Source: Globomyces pollinis-pini (lineage: Eukaryota > Chytridiomycota > Chytridiomycetes > Rhizophydiales > Globomycetaceae). Taken from it: DNA of 63,774 bases. The number at the start of each line of letters is the position of its first letter. Positions within the stretch are counted from its first letter, which is position 1. Location: assembly GCA_025399215.1 (NCBI GenBank), contig MU621171.1:1-63774 (forward strand), given 5' to 3'. Of this stretch, positions 54,670 to 63,774 are shown piece by piece. The notes under the pieces were generated by a model. That model saw only the letters and a list, made by a program, of their open reading frames with translations, was not told the DNA's origin and made no database searches. Both the position numbers and the translations under genes were made by a program.

Positions 54670-57600
54670 ACTAAAAACTCCACAAACGGTAAGACTTCAT
54701 TCCAGATGGTTCGATAGTCTCCAGCAAGTTTAGACAAAACTTTCTTAATCTCTTTAATCATACTCTCCGCTAAACCATCGGTTTGTTGATGTCGAGCTGT
54801 GGCCATTGCTTGATCAATTTGTAGTCGACGTTGAATTTCACACCATACTGCGCTAGTGAATTTAAAATCACGATCCGAAATAATTGCTTCCGGTAGTCCA
54901 AAACCTCTGCTGTGCCAATGTTGGAGAAAGAGTTTAGCTGTCTGTTCTGCAGTGATTGTTCTCTTACATGGGACTGCTACTGTCATCTTAGTTAGGTAGT
55001 CGACCATTACTAACACATTGTCGAAACCATCTTTACACTTAGGTAGCGGCATGAAATCCATTCCAATTCTTTCGAATCGTGCTTCCGGAACAATGAGAGG
55101 TTGTAACAATCCATACAAGGGTTTAGTGCGTGGGTTGTTTCGCTGACAACTATCACAAGTTCTAATGAATTCTGCTACGTCCCGTGCTAGCCCTTTCCAG
55201 TAATATCGTTGCTGTAGTGCCATGAGAGCCTTCAATTTCCCTACATGTCCCGCTGTTGGTATATCATGATACTGACTTAATAACGCTGACCGACAGTTTT
55301 CTGGTACATATACTCGCGTCTGCTGGTAGATCCAGAGCCCTCCTTGTTCGTGAAACATATGAAGAAAACGAAGTTCCCTGGGCTTGATTGTATTAGGATT
55401 TGCTTGCCATGTTCGTAGCTTCTGGATCAACGGGTCCGTTATGTATCCTTCCTTCAGCTTCGCCAGAGAAGTTGGGGAGTCCGTTCCAATCGTCGATACC
55501 TGTATTTTTCCTTTGCAACTCAAGCACAGAGGCATCACTCCTGGGTTGCGAGTGAGGAAATCTGCAACTGTGTTTAATGGACCTGGTAGATACTCGATTT
55601 CCATATGAAACTCTTGTAGCGTAAGGATCCATCTAGCCTGCCTGCGTGACAGTTTAGGTTGTTGTTCTAAATACTCCAATGCCCGATGATCCGTGTTTAC
55701 TGTAAACTGGACAGACAACAGATAATGACGCTGTCTGTTCACCATTTCCACCAAAGCTAGTAATTCCTTTTCATGTGTAGCGTAGTTCAATTCTGCTGCC
55801 GTCATCTTCCGGGACCAAAAAACTACTGGGTGCCATCCATCTTCAAATAACTGAGAGATGTAGCCCCCAATTGCGTAGTCAGAAGCATCTGTAAAGACTC
55901 GGGTGGTCCGTGTGCTGTCAAAGTATCGCATGACCGGTGCTGTAGTAATTAAGTGTCTGAGAATTAATATAGCTTCCTCGCACTCGGTAGTCCAATGCCA
56001 GGGAGCGTCCTTTCTAATTAATTTGGAGAGTGGTGCAGTGATCGCTGCAAAGTCTGGGATAAATTCTGAGAACCATACACAAGAGCCCAAGTAAGATTGA
56101 ACATCGTGTGCTGACTGTAATTTGGGTCGCACTCGCATTGCATCTCGTTTACTGTTGGATACTGTTACTCCAGTTGCGTTTACTTCATGACCACAAAATT
56201 CAACTGCTGCCTGTCCAAATGCACACTTCGAACGCTTCACTTTTAGTTTGTTAGATGCCAAGAGCTCGAACACTAAACGTAGATGTCTTAAATGCTCTTC
56301 TTCTGTTCTGCTATATATCAAGATATCGTCTAGATATACCACGACGAAATCGTCTACATATTGGTTAAAAATACGATTCATCATGGTGCAAAAGGTTCCT
56401 GGTGCATTCGTGAGGCCCATTGGTAGGACTTTAAATTCAAAATGCCCAAATCTGCAACGGAAAGCTGTCTTAGCAGTATCTTCTTCCTTAATTCGGACGT
56501 TGTAGTACCCATCCCTGAGATCAATTTTCGTAAAGAAGTTAGAGCCTTTCACTTGAGCTCGCATATCAGGAACGTTTGGGATAGGACACTTATTCTTGAT
56601 GGTAATCGCATTTAATCCACGGTAGTCAATACATAAACGAAGTGTACCATCTGCTTTTTTTACAAAAAGAATGGAAGCTCCATAAGGTGATACCGATGGT
56701 TGTATGAAACCACGCTCCAATAATTCAGCAATCCGTTCTTTTAACACTGCCAGTTCTTCTTGCGAGAGTCGTCCAATTCCTCTCGATCGTGGAATAGTTG
56801 CTCCTGGAACCAAATTGATAGCAATGTCTTCGGGTCGTGCCGGTGGTAGCTCTGTCGGTGGAGCAAAAACTTCTGCGAACTCTTCTACGATCTTAGAATA
56901 CGGATTGTTGGGGTCTGGCTCCTGCACTGTATCGGTTGCTTGCATCCGGATCTCACCCTTTTCATTTAACTCAATTTGCATGCGCCATTTGGCTCTTCGT
57001 AAGTGTCTGTCCAGTGAGTGAGCTGAGCATATTCGAATCACTGGTGTGTGCTCCACTTTTGAGGCTTTCATGATTGCTTGCTTTGGCCCTGTCCAGTCTA
57101 CACTATGTAAAGTATGTCGTTCCATGCCGCAGGAGAATGCAATATATCCTTCTTCCCAGAGCATGTCAGTGACTCGGACTCGCTGCCACCATGGCGTACC
57201 AAGGATGCAGTCGTACCCTATATCCACTACTAAGAACTCAATCATTTTGATAAACGTGCCCATTCGAACCGGTAATCTGATACTATGGGTTGCGAGTCCT
57301 TCCGAATGATTCGCATATGTGAGACGAACGGGGTGTAAGAGTTTCCTCTGCCGTCGAGCTCCATTCATTTCTTGCAATAGGGATGCACCAATCAAATTAG
57401 CCATGGCTCCAGAGTCAGCGAGCACCTTGGTATTCACGTTACCCACTTTCGCCGCGAATAGGAATCGCATATGTTCCTCGGATTGTGCTGGGATATAAGA
57501 CTCTTCGCAAATTGCTGGGGCACTTGAACGTTTCCCTTTTATCACTGATTCTATTCTGACTTCATTCTTTTGAAGACTGGAATCCTCTCTTGCCATTTGT

Positions 57601-59159
57601 AAGTATTCTTCTCTTCTGGCTGCAAATGTCGTGTCCGTGGGACGGTAACCACGCAGCTCTTCTATCTGTGCTAATTTGGTCTGCATCTCATGCCATTGTC
57701 TATCCTTTGTTTGTTTCCAACTCATGGGTTCCTGAACCTTAACAGCGCGTGGACTGGGATGAATGGAGTTGATGTCAACTTTATTAAGGTATGCATCGAA
57801 AGCTGAGCTAATCACTATAGGGCCAAGAGGATTCTTCGGATGACCTATAGTGTCAGCGATGCTCGATCCATACCCGTCTTCAGCTGTTGGAGTTGCATGC
57901 TTGCCTATTCCCCTTTTAGCTTTTGATCCTTTCGATACATTCTTCGATTTAGAGTTCTTTTTTGCTGCCTTTACTGGCTTAATAGCAATATCTGGTTGTA
58001 GCAACAAAGTGTCTTTCAATGCTGCTGCTACAGCTTTTGCAATCTTGTTTTCATCTGGCTGTTTCCGTTGCGATGACTTTTGATTTTGTTTGAATTCAGG
58101 TAATCTCTTAATTTTCCGCCAGATTTTACATCCCGGTTGGTAATGATCAGAAGACCCACAGCCAGTACAGTTTCCACTATCGTACCAAATTTGGCGTTGT
58201 TCTGCAGTAGGTATGGTCAGTCCTTCAGATGCTTGTTGATGAGTTGCTTTTACTTCAATAAGTTTGGCTACCTTGTCTGTACGGCTTTGTTCCTCTATTT
58301 CTGCAGTTTCATATCGAATGGCGCGACTGATGACCCATTCCAGTGTGTGATGACTAACTGTAACTCCTTGTTTATCATCGTCGATCTTGTTGCGTAGTTT
58401 TTTCCGATACTCTGAACCAAGGCCCCGAACAAACCTTCGTACCATGTCTGGGTCCTCTGGGTTGGTCAGACGAGTCATAATTCGTCTAAACTTGGCTACA
58501 TATTCCACCACTGAGTCTTTCCCTTGTTTAGTTTCTTCAATTTCTTCCTTGGCCCTCTCTGTATCTTCATGAGGGTAGTAATCTTTCTCTAGCCGAGTTA
58601 ACCATGCGTCCACGGTCAACTCTCTCAACCGCTCATGGGGTCGGATGGAAAGCATCCAGGTTTGTGTTTCATCACCCAGAAATGTTTGGAAAAGCGCCAA
58701 AGCTTCAGTGTCCAATATGTCGGAGGTCGATAATTCCAATGCTTTAACGTAGTCTTTAAATTTAAGTATGAAATTGGTAACGGCTGAGGCCTTTCTCTCT
58801 CCATTGAACATTGGGACAGCAGCTGCTGTCCGTTTAACCATTTGGTTCTTTACAGCTGATGATGAAAGTGTTGGAAGTTTTTCCGTCTTGGGGTCCAGTG
58901 TTTTCTCCTCTGTTGTATCTTTCTGGTTTCGAGCTTGGGCTGTAGCTACTAGTTTGTAAAGCTCGTTCATGCGGTCTTGGATTTGTTCCATGTTTTGAAC
59001 CAAGATCGAGATGTGTTCCTGATTGGTGTCGAAGCCTGTCTTCATCTGTTCCGATATCATGCGAATATTCTTCCTATTGAGTTCCGCCAGCGTACTGGTT
59101 CGTTCCAGGCTGGGAATCGGAGGCTCCTCTTCGAGGTTATTCATGCCTCTCGTCTGTAC
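54670..59159 (-). mobile_element. Ty3/gypsy retrotransposon Gag-Pol, 3'-truncated, no LTRs seen
   Basis: One uninterrupted minus-strand frame (open 59222-54561; start probably at 59159, MVQTRGMN). Order: Gag with a Retrotrans_gag block and a CTGCGSSDHYQPGC zinc knuckle; aspartic protease with VLADSGA; reverse transcriptase with LCIDYRGLN, LPMGLTNAP and VVYLDDIL; RNase H with VFTDASDYA; integrase with a zinc-binding N-terminus (H..H..CDSC) and D,D,E core (GMDFMP, IISDRDFKF, TDGLAESMIKE). After VLPFVEF the sequence departs from the family at about 54670, so the integrase C-terminus is lost. I find no LTR or primer-binding site. The lack of stops implies recent arrival. Confidence 0.9.
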
Positions 59160-59292
59160 CATTGGATGTTTGTGTGTTCGATTACGGGTTTTTGATTTCA
59201 AAAGTAATTTAAGATGGTGCAAAACGAACGCGTTTTCAAACCCCTTGTAAACGCTTTCCTCAACGCGACGGATGAAATTACTTTAGGTTTCT

Positions 59293-59305
59293 CTAACCCT
59301 AACCG
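59293..59305. repeat. Short telomeric tract
   Basis: TCTAACCCTAACC beside the 5' end of the Ty3 element. Confidence 0.6.
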
Positions 59306-59538
59306 ATAAGAAGTGAGTTAGGATGAGTCCAAAATGATTGTGTTTATTTACTGAATTTTGATTTGATAATCGAAAAGTGAACACTTACTGAATAAAATTA
59401 ATAATGCTTCTATTTGATACACTTCTTTTTAAAAAGGAAGGTATGAGTTAGTTTCGAACAGGCCTCCATATTAAATTACGACTCGTTTACGTAAACAATA
59501 AACCAATGTTTGAGAAACATTAGTAACCGTTTGAAGAA

Positions 59539-59755
59539 TCATTGAGTCAAATCATTTCCGGATTCTTGTTCTTTTTTACGTAGGCATTGAAGACCTAGCA
59601 TTTCAACACTAATACAAACAATTCGCTCGTTCTTATTTTTGATATCGTAGAGTTTGAATGTGAATTGGATATCCCCTACGTCTCCAACTTTCAAATCAGC
59701 AGCATCTTCAGCATCAAAAGTTAAAAAGTGAGAAATTTCATAGATTTCTTTCTTT
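59539..59755 (-). pseudogene. C-terminal fragment of an unknown protein, cut at a telomeric tract
   Basis: Read from 59755 downward, about 70 codons are open and protein-like (DAEDAADLKVGDVGDIQFTF then KNKNERIVCISVEML). The frame starts abruptly at the telomeric repeat at 59756-59769 and ends at a TGA. The alternating hydrophobic pattern suggests a beta-barrel or OB-like fold, but I do not recognise it. Confidence 0.4.
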
Positions 59756-59769
59756 TAACCCTAACCCTG
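59756..59769. repeat. Short telomeric tract
   Basis: Two CCCTAA units exactly at the edge of the coding fragment to its left. Confidence 0.65.
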
Positions 59770-59871
59770 AAAATCATAGCTGTTGTATCGCACATAAAAC
59801 GTTTTGAACGCCTCCAAATGATTTTTGATGTATTCCAATAGATACAACATTTTATATATATATATTGTTCA

Positions 59872-59884
59872 TAGGGTTAGGGTT
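59872..59884. repeat. Short telomeric tract, opposite orientation
   Basis: AGGGTTAGGGTTT, on the strand opposite to the tract at 59756. Confidence 0.6.
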
Positions 59885-60045
59885 TGTGTTAACTCATGAA
59901 CTCCTTAGTCTTTGGAAGTGAATTATCCCTTTTCATAAATTCAATAGTGATTGGTATTATAGGTAAAACTGTTAACTAAAGTTACTATTAGATATATTTC
60001 TTGCTTTTCTAGCCTCTTCCTAGTTTTTTTAACAATCGCTTTTCC

Positions 60046-60270
60046 TCAGTTCTCTTTCGCCGATTCAAAAGTATGGTTCAAATACATTCGATGAACCTCG
60101 GAAATATTGTGTTGAGACCTAGTGCCAACTGTAGGCATTGAACATCCGAAATTAGGATCAAATATACCTTTTACCGCCTCCGTATAGGCTTCCAAAGTAA
60201 AAACACAAGTATCCAGCCAAAGTTTATACTCATTTAATTCCTCTGAAATATCAAACATGAAAAAAGAAAA
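60046..60270 (-). pseudogene. Coding-like fragment, unknown family
   Basis: Minus-strand open stretch with protein-like composition (EYKLWLDTCVFTLEAYTEAVKG, then SQHNISEVHRMYLNHTF). There is no recognisable start or family. It probably belongs to a decayed element. Confidence 0.3.
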
Positions 60271-60305
60271 AAATTCATACTTTATGACGAATCCTGTCAA
60301 GAATA

Positions 60306-60560
60306 TTGATGAGAAAAAAGAGATCATACAAGAGATTGTCACCGAAGGATACACCGGACTATGAAATGGACACTTTTGATATCAATACTGCTTTTCTATT
60401 GGCTTCACTTACAGAAGAAGTCTACATCAATATTCCTGATGGGTATCCAAACGCAATTCAAAACAAAGGAAAATTACTTCGGTTGCTTAAAAATCTTTAT
60501 GGCTTGAAACAAGCACCATATCTTTGGAACAGAGAAAGACTATATTTCGCTACACAGTAA
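60306..60560 (+). pseudogene. Ty1/copia reverse transcriptase fragment
   Basis: DTFDINTAFLLASLTEEVYINIPDGYP ... LLRLLKNLYGLKQAPYLWN is the palm segment of copia-type reverse transcriptase (consensus D(V)KTAFL.G.L.E.IY and LYGLKQAPR.W). The YVDD box and all other domains are missing. Confidence 0.75.
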
Positions 60561-60713
60561 CAAAATTATTAGTTTATCACTTTTGAAAAATCGTTTATGG
60601 GTTACCCAGTTCGAGAAAACAAGTTGTTGATGATGAAATAGTCAAAGCTACCATTGCTCAAGAATGCACAAGCATTAATCGTGACGCTGGCTACCGTGCA
60701 ATGCAACATATTC

Positions 60714-60734
60714 CCCTAACCCTAACCCTAACCC
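60714..60734. repeat. Telomeric tract between Helitron pieces
   Basis: Three and a half CCCTAA units. Confidence 0.75.
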
Positions 60735-60773
60735 ATCTCTTATAGTAAAAGCTACTTTGAACACTTGGCTGCG

Positions 60774-60785
60774 TAACCCTAACCC
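60774..60785. repeat. Telomeric tract between Helitron pieces
   Basis: Two CCCTAA-type units. Confidence 0.6.
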
Positions 60786-61060
60786 AAAGAGAGGGGTCAT
60801 TGCCATTCCAAATGGTGGTGAGATAAAAAGTATATTCGATTAGCTGGATTGGATTGTTGCGATGTATCCATGTTTGTACCCATTGGGGAAAACTGGGCCA
60901 TGTGAAGGCAACCGTCAATGACCAATAACCTTTAAAAAATGGGTGCACTATTGTATTACCATGAAGGACAAGAGATTTCGTGAGCATCACGACTCTATGT
61001 TTGCAATGTTCAACATTATACAACGCATGGCTGTCTCCAAACTAACAAGGTAATTTCTTC

Positions 61061-61079
61061 AGGGTTAGGGTTAGGGTTA
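61061..61079. repeat. Telomeric tract, opposite orientation
   Basis: Three TTAGGG units, inverted relative to the tracts at 60714 and 60774. Confidence 0.75.
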
Positions 61080-61389
61080 TTAAAATACGCGGATACAACT
61101 TCAATGGTGTCAGAGCGAATATGATTCAAGAATCGCTTCAAGAGAAATTGGATGGGAAAACGATTAGTCACCCAGCGGTGGGTCAATTATTAAGAAAGGT
61201 ACAAAGAATTGGAGCCTTGGTAGAGCACTCGCCATTTCGGAAAACAATACTGCGTCAACAAATCTTCGGGATGATAAATGAAAAAGGTTGGCCAACGTTT
61301 TTTCTTACTGTAAATCCGTCCGACATGAGGTCGGCGCTCTTAAAACCATCGAAGTACTCTGGGTTCAAGAAAAGCTTCTAAAATTGGTC

Positions 61390-61725
61390 AGCAATCCCAA
61401 CAAAGTTACCTCCGACGAATTGCACATCTGGTTGCAGTTTCAATATCTTCTACTTTGTCATTTGTGTCCACCGGTCCATTAAGTTCGTCATAAGATTTTA
61501 ATTTCTCACTGACAGAGACCCAGGATATGGTGCTAGATTCAAAAATATATACCTTACCTTGAAATCCATTTACATAGCGCTTCAATGTGGTCCACTCAAC
61601 TAAGAACTGACCATACTTATAACCGGTTCTGTTTTTTATTGATCCATAAGCATCATCCAGATCAGCGACTGCGTTGTTTAAAAAGACCTCTATGTCTTAC
61701 GATGTCGTTCTGCTTTTCAAAATAG
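61390..61725 (-). pseudogene. Coding-like fragment, unknown family
   Basis: Minus-strand open stretch containing FLNNAVADLDDAYGSIK, QFLVEWTTLKRYVNG and SVSEKLKSYDEL. A 25-nt GT-AG segment in the middle could be an intron, but the frame is open with or without it. The family is not recognised. It could be the N-terminal part of the neighbouring Crypton-like element or an unrelated gene piece. Confidence 0.3.
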
Positions 61726-62097
61726 CTGTCACTAATCTATGTAATAAAATTTCCCTTCAAATGAGTTAAATACTGATTACCTATTTTTTTCTTTTGTATT
61801 GTAGTCACTAACTGTAAATAATATATATTACTAATTTTTTCCATTGTGTTTAAATTTATAAGGGATTCGAACGAGGTTGTTGCTATCCGGTGTTAATGCA
61901 GTGTTAGTTTTGGCATATTTTAAAACGTGTTGATAAACTTTAAGTATTTTTTAAATTTTCCATATTCAATGTTGTTCACTTCCAAGTATCTTCCTTCCAT
62001 TGGTGTGTGTGTTTTTTACGTGTAAAAAGTTACAACTGTAACTTTTACTTTTTAATTATTAAAAAACATCAAAGTTTACTGGATATTTATAACCCTG

Positions 62098-62333
62098 ATT
62101 TGTTAACTTGGAGTACTATATTCAGAAAGTATTAAATATAAATATACACTAACATCACAGGTTGGCAAGATAAAAGTATGGATATTGATACAATTTATCC
62201 CTTAGTGAATGAATGATTTGTTAACTTGGAGTACTATATTCAGAAAGTATTAAATATAAATATACACTAACATCACAGGTTGGCAAGATAAAAGTATGGA
62301 TATTGATACCATTCATCACTTAGTGATTGGGTA
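62098..62333. repeat. 118-bp tandem duplication
   Basis: 62098-62215 is repeated at 62216-62333 with a handful of differences. It overlaps the 3' end of the Crypton-like coding sequence. Confidence 0.8.
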
Positions 62334-63671
62334 TTATATTGTCTTGGAGAATTATATTGGCAAGCCATTAGAAATTGGCTAGCCCAAATCTCTAATGACC
62401 TGCCATTATCTTGTCTCCAGGAGTTGCCTAACGACTCCAATGACCTAATTGATGGATTTCCGTTGAGTCCAATCGTATATTTCATCCAACAGTCCTTCAC
62501 GTTGGTGATATTTTGGCTCAATTGATAAGCGACTGGTTTCGACGCAGGGATAATTGAGGATTTCTCTGCCTCAGTAACATCTTTTGCTCCACAAACATCT
62601 CCTATATCTTTTATTACCCCTGATGTTTGAGTGGAAGAAGAAGAACACTGTTGATTATTCTCCAACTGTAACACTGCTGCTTTAAAGACAGCCAGTAAAC
62701 CCTAGTTATGATAAACACAGCAATATCCTTACAGTTTCGTTAATATCTTGTTCCATTTCTGCTCGACTAAAAGCATTGGTTTGTTGGATGAGAATGGCCA
62801 TATCCGCTAGTTTTTTTAGCAATTTCAGGGTGAGGGTTAAAATTGCTGAGGGGTTGATTTTCGTTTTGAAGTATTAATATTAAGGATTTTTGGAACTTTA
62901 GAATTTCATCAGACATGAATAAAGACTGTCTGTATAACCTTTCATTCGTCTGACTGTCTTGAAATACTAATTGCTTTCATAAACAACCTGATGAAACAAT
63001 ATTGCTGCATCTTGGATGAGCACAATCCTTAACCATCCCATCACTTCTAAAAAGCGAGATCCACAGATGTCAGACTCCAAAAACAAAGTATTAGACACCA
63101 TCCAAGGCCATATTTGTTGTTGTAATTCTTGAGGTGGCGACAATTGTTCTTGGACATCTTTTGCTTTAAACCTTTAAAATTGAGTTCACCAGCACCATAA
63201 ACTCTTTGTTGGCAGTTCATCTGCCATCTACCAGCTTCGTTTATGTCATCTTTGCTAGAGTCTGCCATTTTACACAACCAGTAAACCCTATAAAAGAACT
63301 TGTGTTTTATTTATGTCCAAATTTCGGATTCGACATTGTTCTTTGGTAACTAGTATTGGTAAATATATCAATTTATGTGGTTGTTTAGTTATAGTATTTG
63401 CCATCATAATCATTCGTTTGTTCTTAATGAGGTAGTTTAATACTTGATCTCTTCTTGCCTGGCAAAGTTCCTGGATGCTAATGAATTCTACATGAACATA
63501 GTCAATATGTAAACCACCAAAGCGGTCAACGGTAGACCAAAACTTTTTGGAAAGAGCTTGTTTTTGTGGCTCAGTGTTACTTCTATTGCGCTTTAACACT
63601 TCCTTCTTAGTATCTTCTAATACAGAAAATAAACAGGTGTACTTTTCTTTCAACTCTTCCATTGGTCGCAC
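62273..63671 (-). pseudogene. Decayed Crypton-like element: Ndc10-type recombinase fold plus GCR1_C domain
   Basis: All pieces run in order on the minus strand. 63671-63288 reads a Lys/Arg-rich N-terminal part. 63277-63047 has DINEAGRWQMNCQQRVYG. 63050-62900 has FLEVMGWLRIVLIQDAAILFHQ. 62674-62273 has YQLSQNITNVKDCWMKYTIGL, then PSIRSLE and WRQ. GRW and WLR..L.QDAA.L fit Ndc10-like (tyrosine-recombinase-derived) domains, and the last block fits the GCR1_C DNA-binding domain. The combination is typical of fungal Crypton transposons and their domesticated relatives. Stops and frameshifts separate the pieces, though some gaps could be introns. Confidence 0.65.
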
Positions 63672-63676
63672 ATTAC

Positions 63677-63700
63677 GGGTTAGGGTTAGGGTTAGGGTTT
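63677..63700. repeat. Telomeric tract at the right edge
   Basis: Four TTAGGG-type units directly before the first coding piece of the Crypton-like element, followed by degenerate TTAGCG and TTAGGGG. Confidence 0.8.
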
Positions 63701-63774
63701 GCGTTAGCGAGGTTAGGGGTAGCTACTGGGTTTGCTGATTAACACAAAGTTTTGTTGAACTTTGTAGATACTTT

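Larger units (their letters stand above)
60586..61381 (+). pseudogene. Helitron N-terminal domain pieces separated by telomeric tracts
   Basis: Piece 1 (about 60600-60713) reads ...VDDEIVKATIAQECTSINRDAGYRAMQH. Piece 2 (about 60786-61055) includes KDKRFREHHDSMFAMFNIIQR. Piece 3 (about 61082-61381) reads ESLQEKLDGKTISHPAVGQLLRK, then INEKGWPTFFLTVNPSD. GWPTFFLT.NP.D and the FR..(D)SMF.MFN..QR block are typical of the Helitron helicase-like N-terminal domain. Telomeric repeats fall exactly between the pieces. The Rep and helicase catalytic parts are absent. Confidence 0.6.

Noticed and set aside
60691..61023. 110-codon minus-strand frame opposite the Helitron pieces
   Set aside because: It partly translates the telomeric repeat (WVRVRVR) and runs antisense to recognisable Helitron coding sequence.
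1..63774. CRISPR arrays, bacterial operons, rRNA genes
   Set aside because: None seen. Short direct repeats here are isolated pairs, genes have spliceosomal introns, and no conserved rRNA core sequence is present.

Overview
This window is nuclear DNA from an AT-rich fungus, most likely an early-diverging (chytrid- or zoosporic-type) lineage. It holds a Chs7-type chitin synthase chaperone, a fungal DUF2985 family, ceramide glucosyltransferase, an LRR-TM-SH3 protein, Crypton-like Ndc10/GCR1_C domains and TTAGGG-type telomeric repeats. The standard genetic code fits throughout. Roughly fifty introns can be placed by reading frame and family alignment. Most are only 22-35 nt long, so many genes appear as broken open frames and had to be reassembled. 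The species is not identifiable from sequence alone.

Layout. 1-6.3 kb: two near-identical secreted proteins with a lysine-rich core and acidic flanks, a LINE remnant and a LITAF-domain protein. 6.4-10.8 kb: two DUF2985 membrane proteins in inverted orientation flanking a twin-PWWP chromatin protein (with a 5-nt exon) and riboflavin synthase. 11.4-17.1 kb: a Thr/Pro/Cys repeat surface protein, a GH18 chitinase-like domain fused in frame to a Chs7 chaperone, a coiled-coil protein and an LRR-like protein. 17.5-30.5 kb plus 38.6-40.3 kb: a tandem family of intronless type I membrane proteins whose ectodomain is an internal duplication. Three copies are open, four are broken and there are further fragments. 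30.5-33.3 kb: a GIY-YIG/zinc-knuckle nuclease gene and a PD-(D/E)XK-like gene, head to head, between ~240-bp direct repeats. 34-38.3 kb: ceramide glucosyltransferase and the LRR-TM-SH3 gene. 41-54.2 kb: a putative zinc metallopeptidase, an F-box/ankyrin-like protein, two secreted proteins, a second LRR-like paralogue, a C-A didomain NRPS-like protein lacking key adenylation residues, and DCC1. 54.5-63.8 kb: a transposon graveyard (truncated Ty3/gypsy, Ty1/copia, Helitron and Crypton pieces) punctuated by short telomeric-repeat tracts, consistent with a subtelomere or with repaired breaks.

The leading candidates for something undescribed are the tandem duplicated-ectodomain family with its fixed-spacing promoter element, the GH18-Chs7 fusion, two introns that look like two abutting minimal introns with nothing between them, the 5-nt exon, and the nuclease pair between direct repeats.
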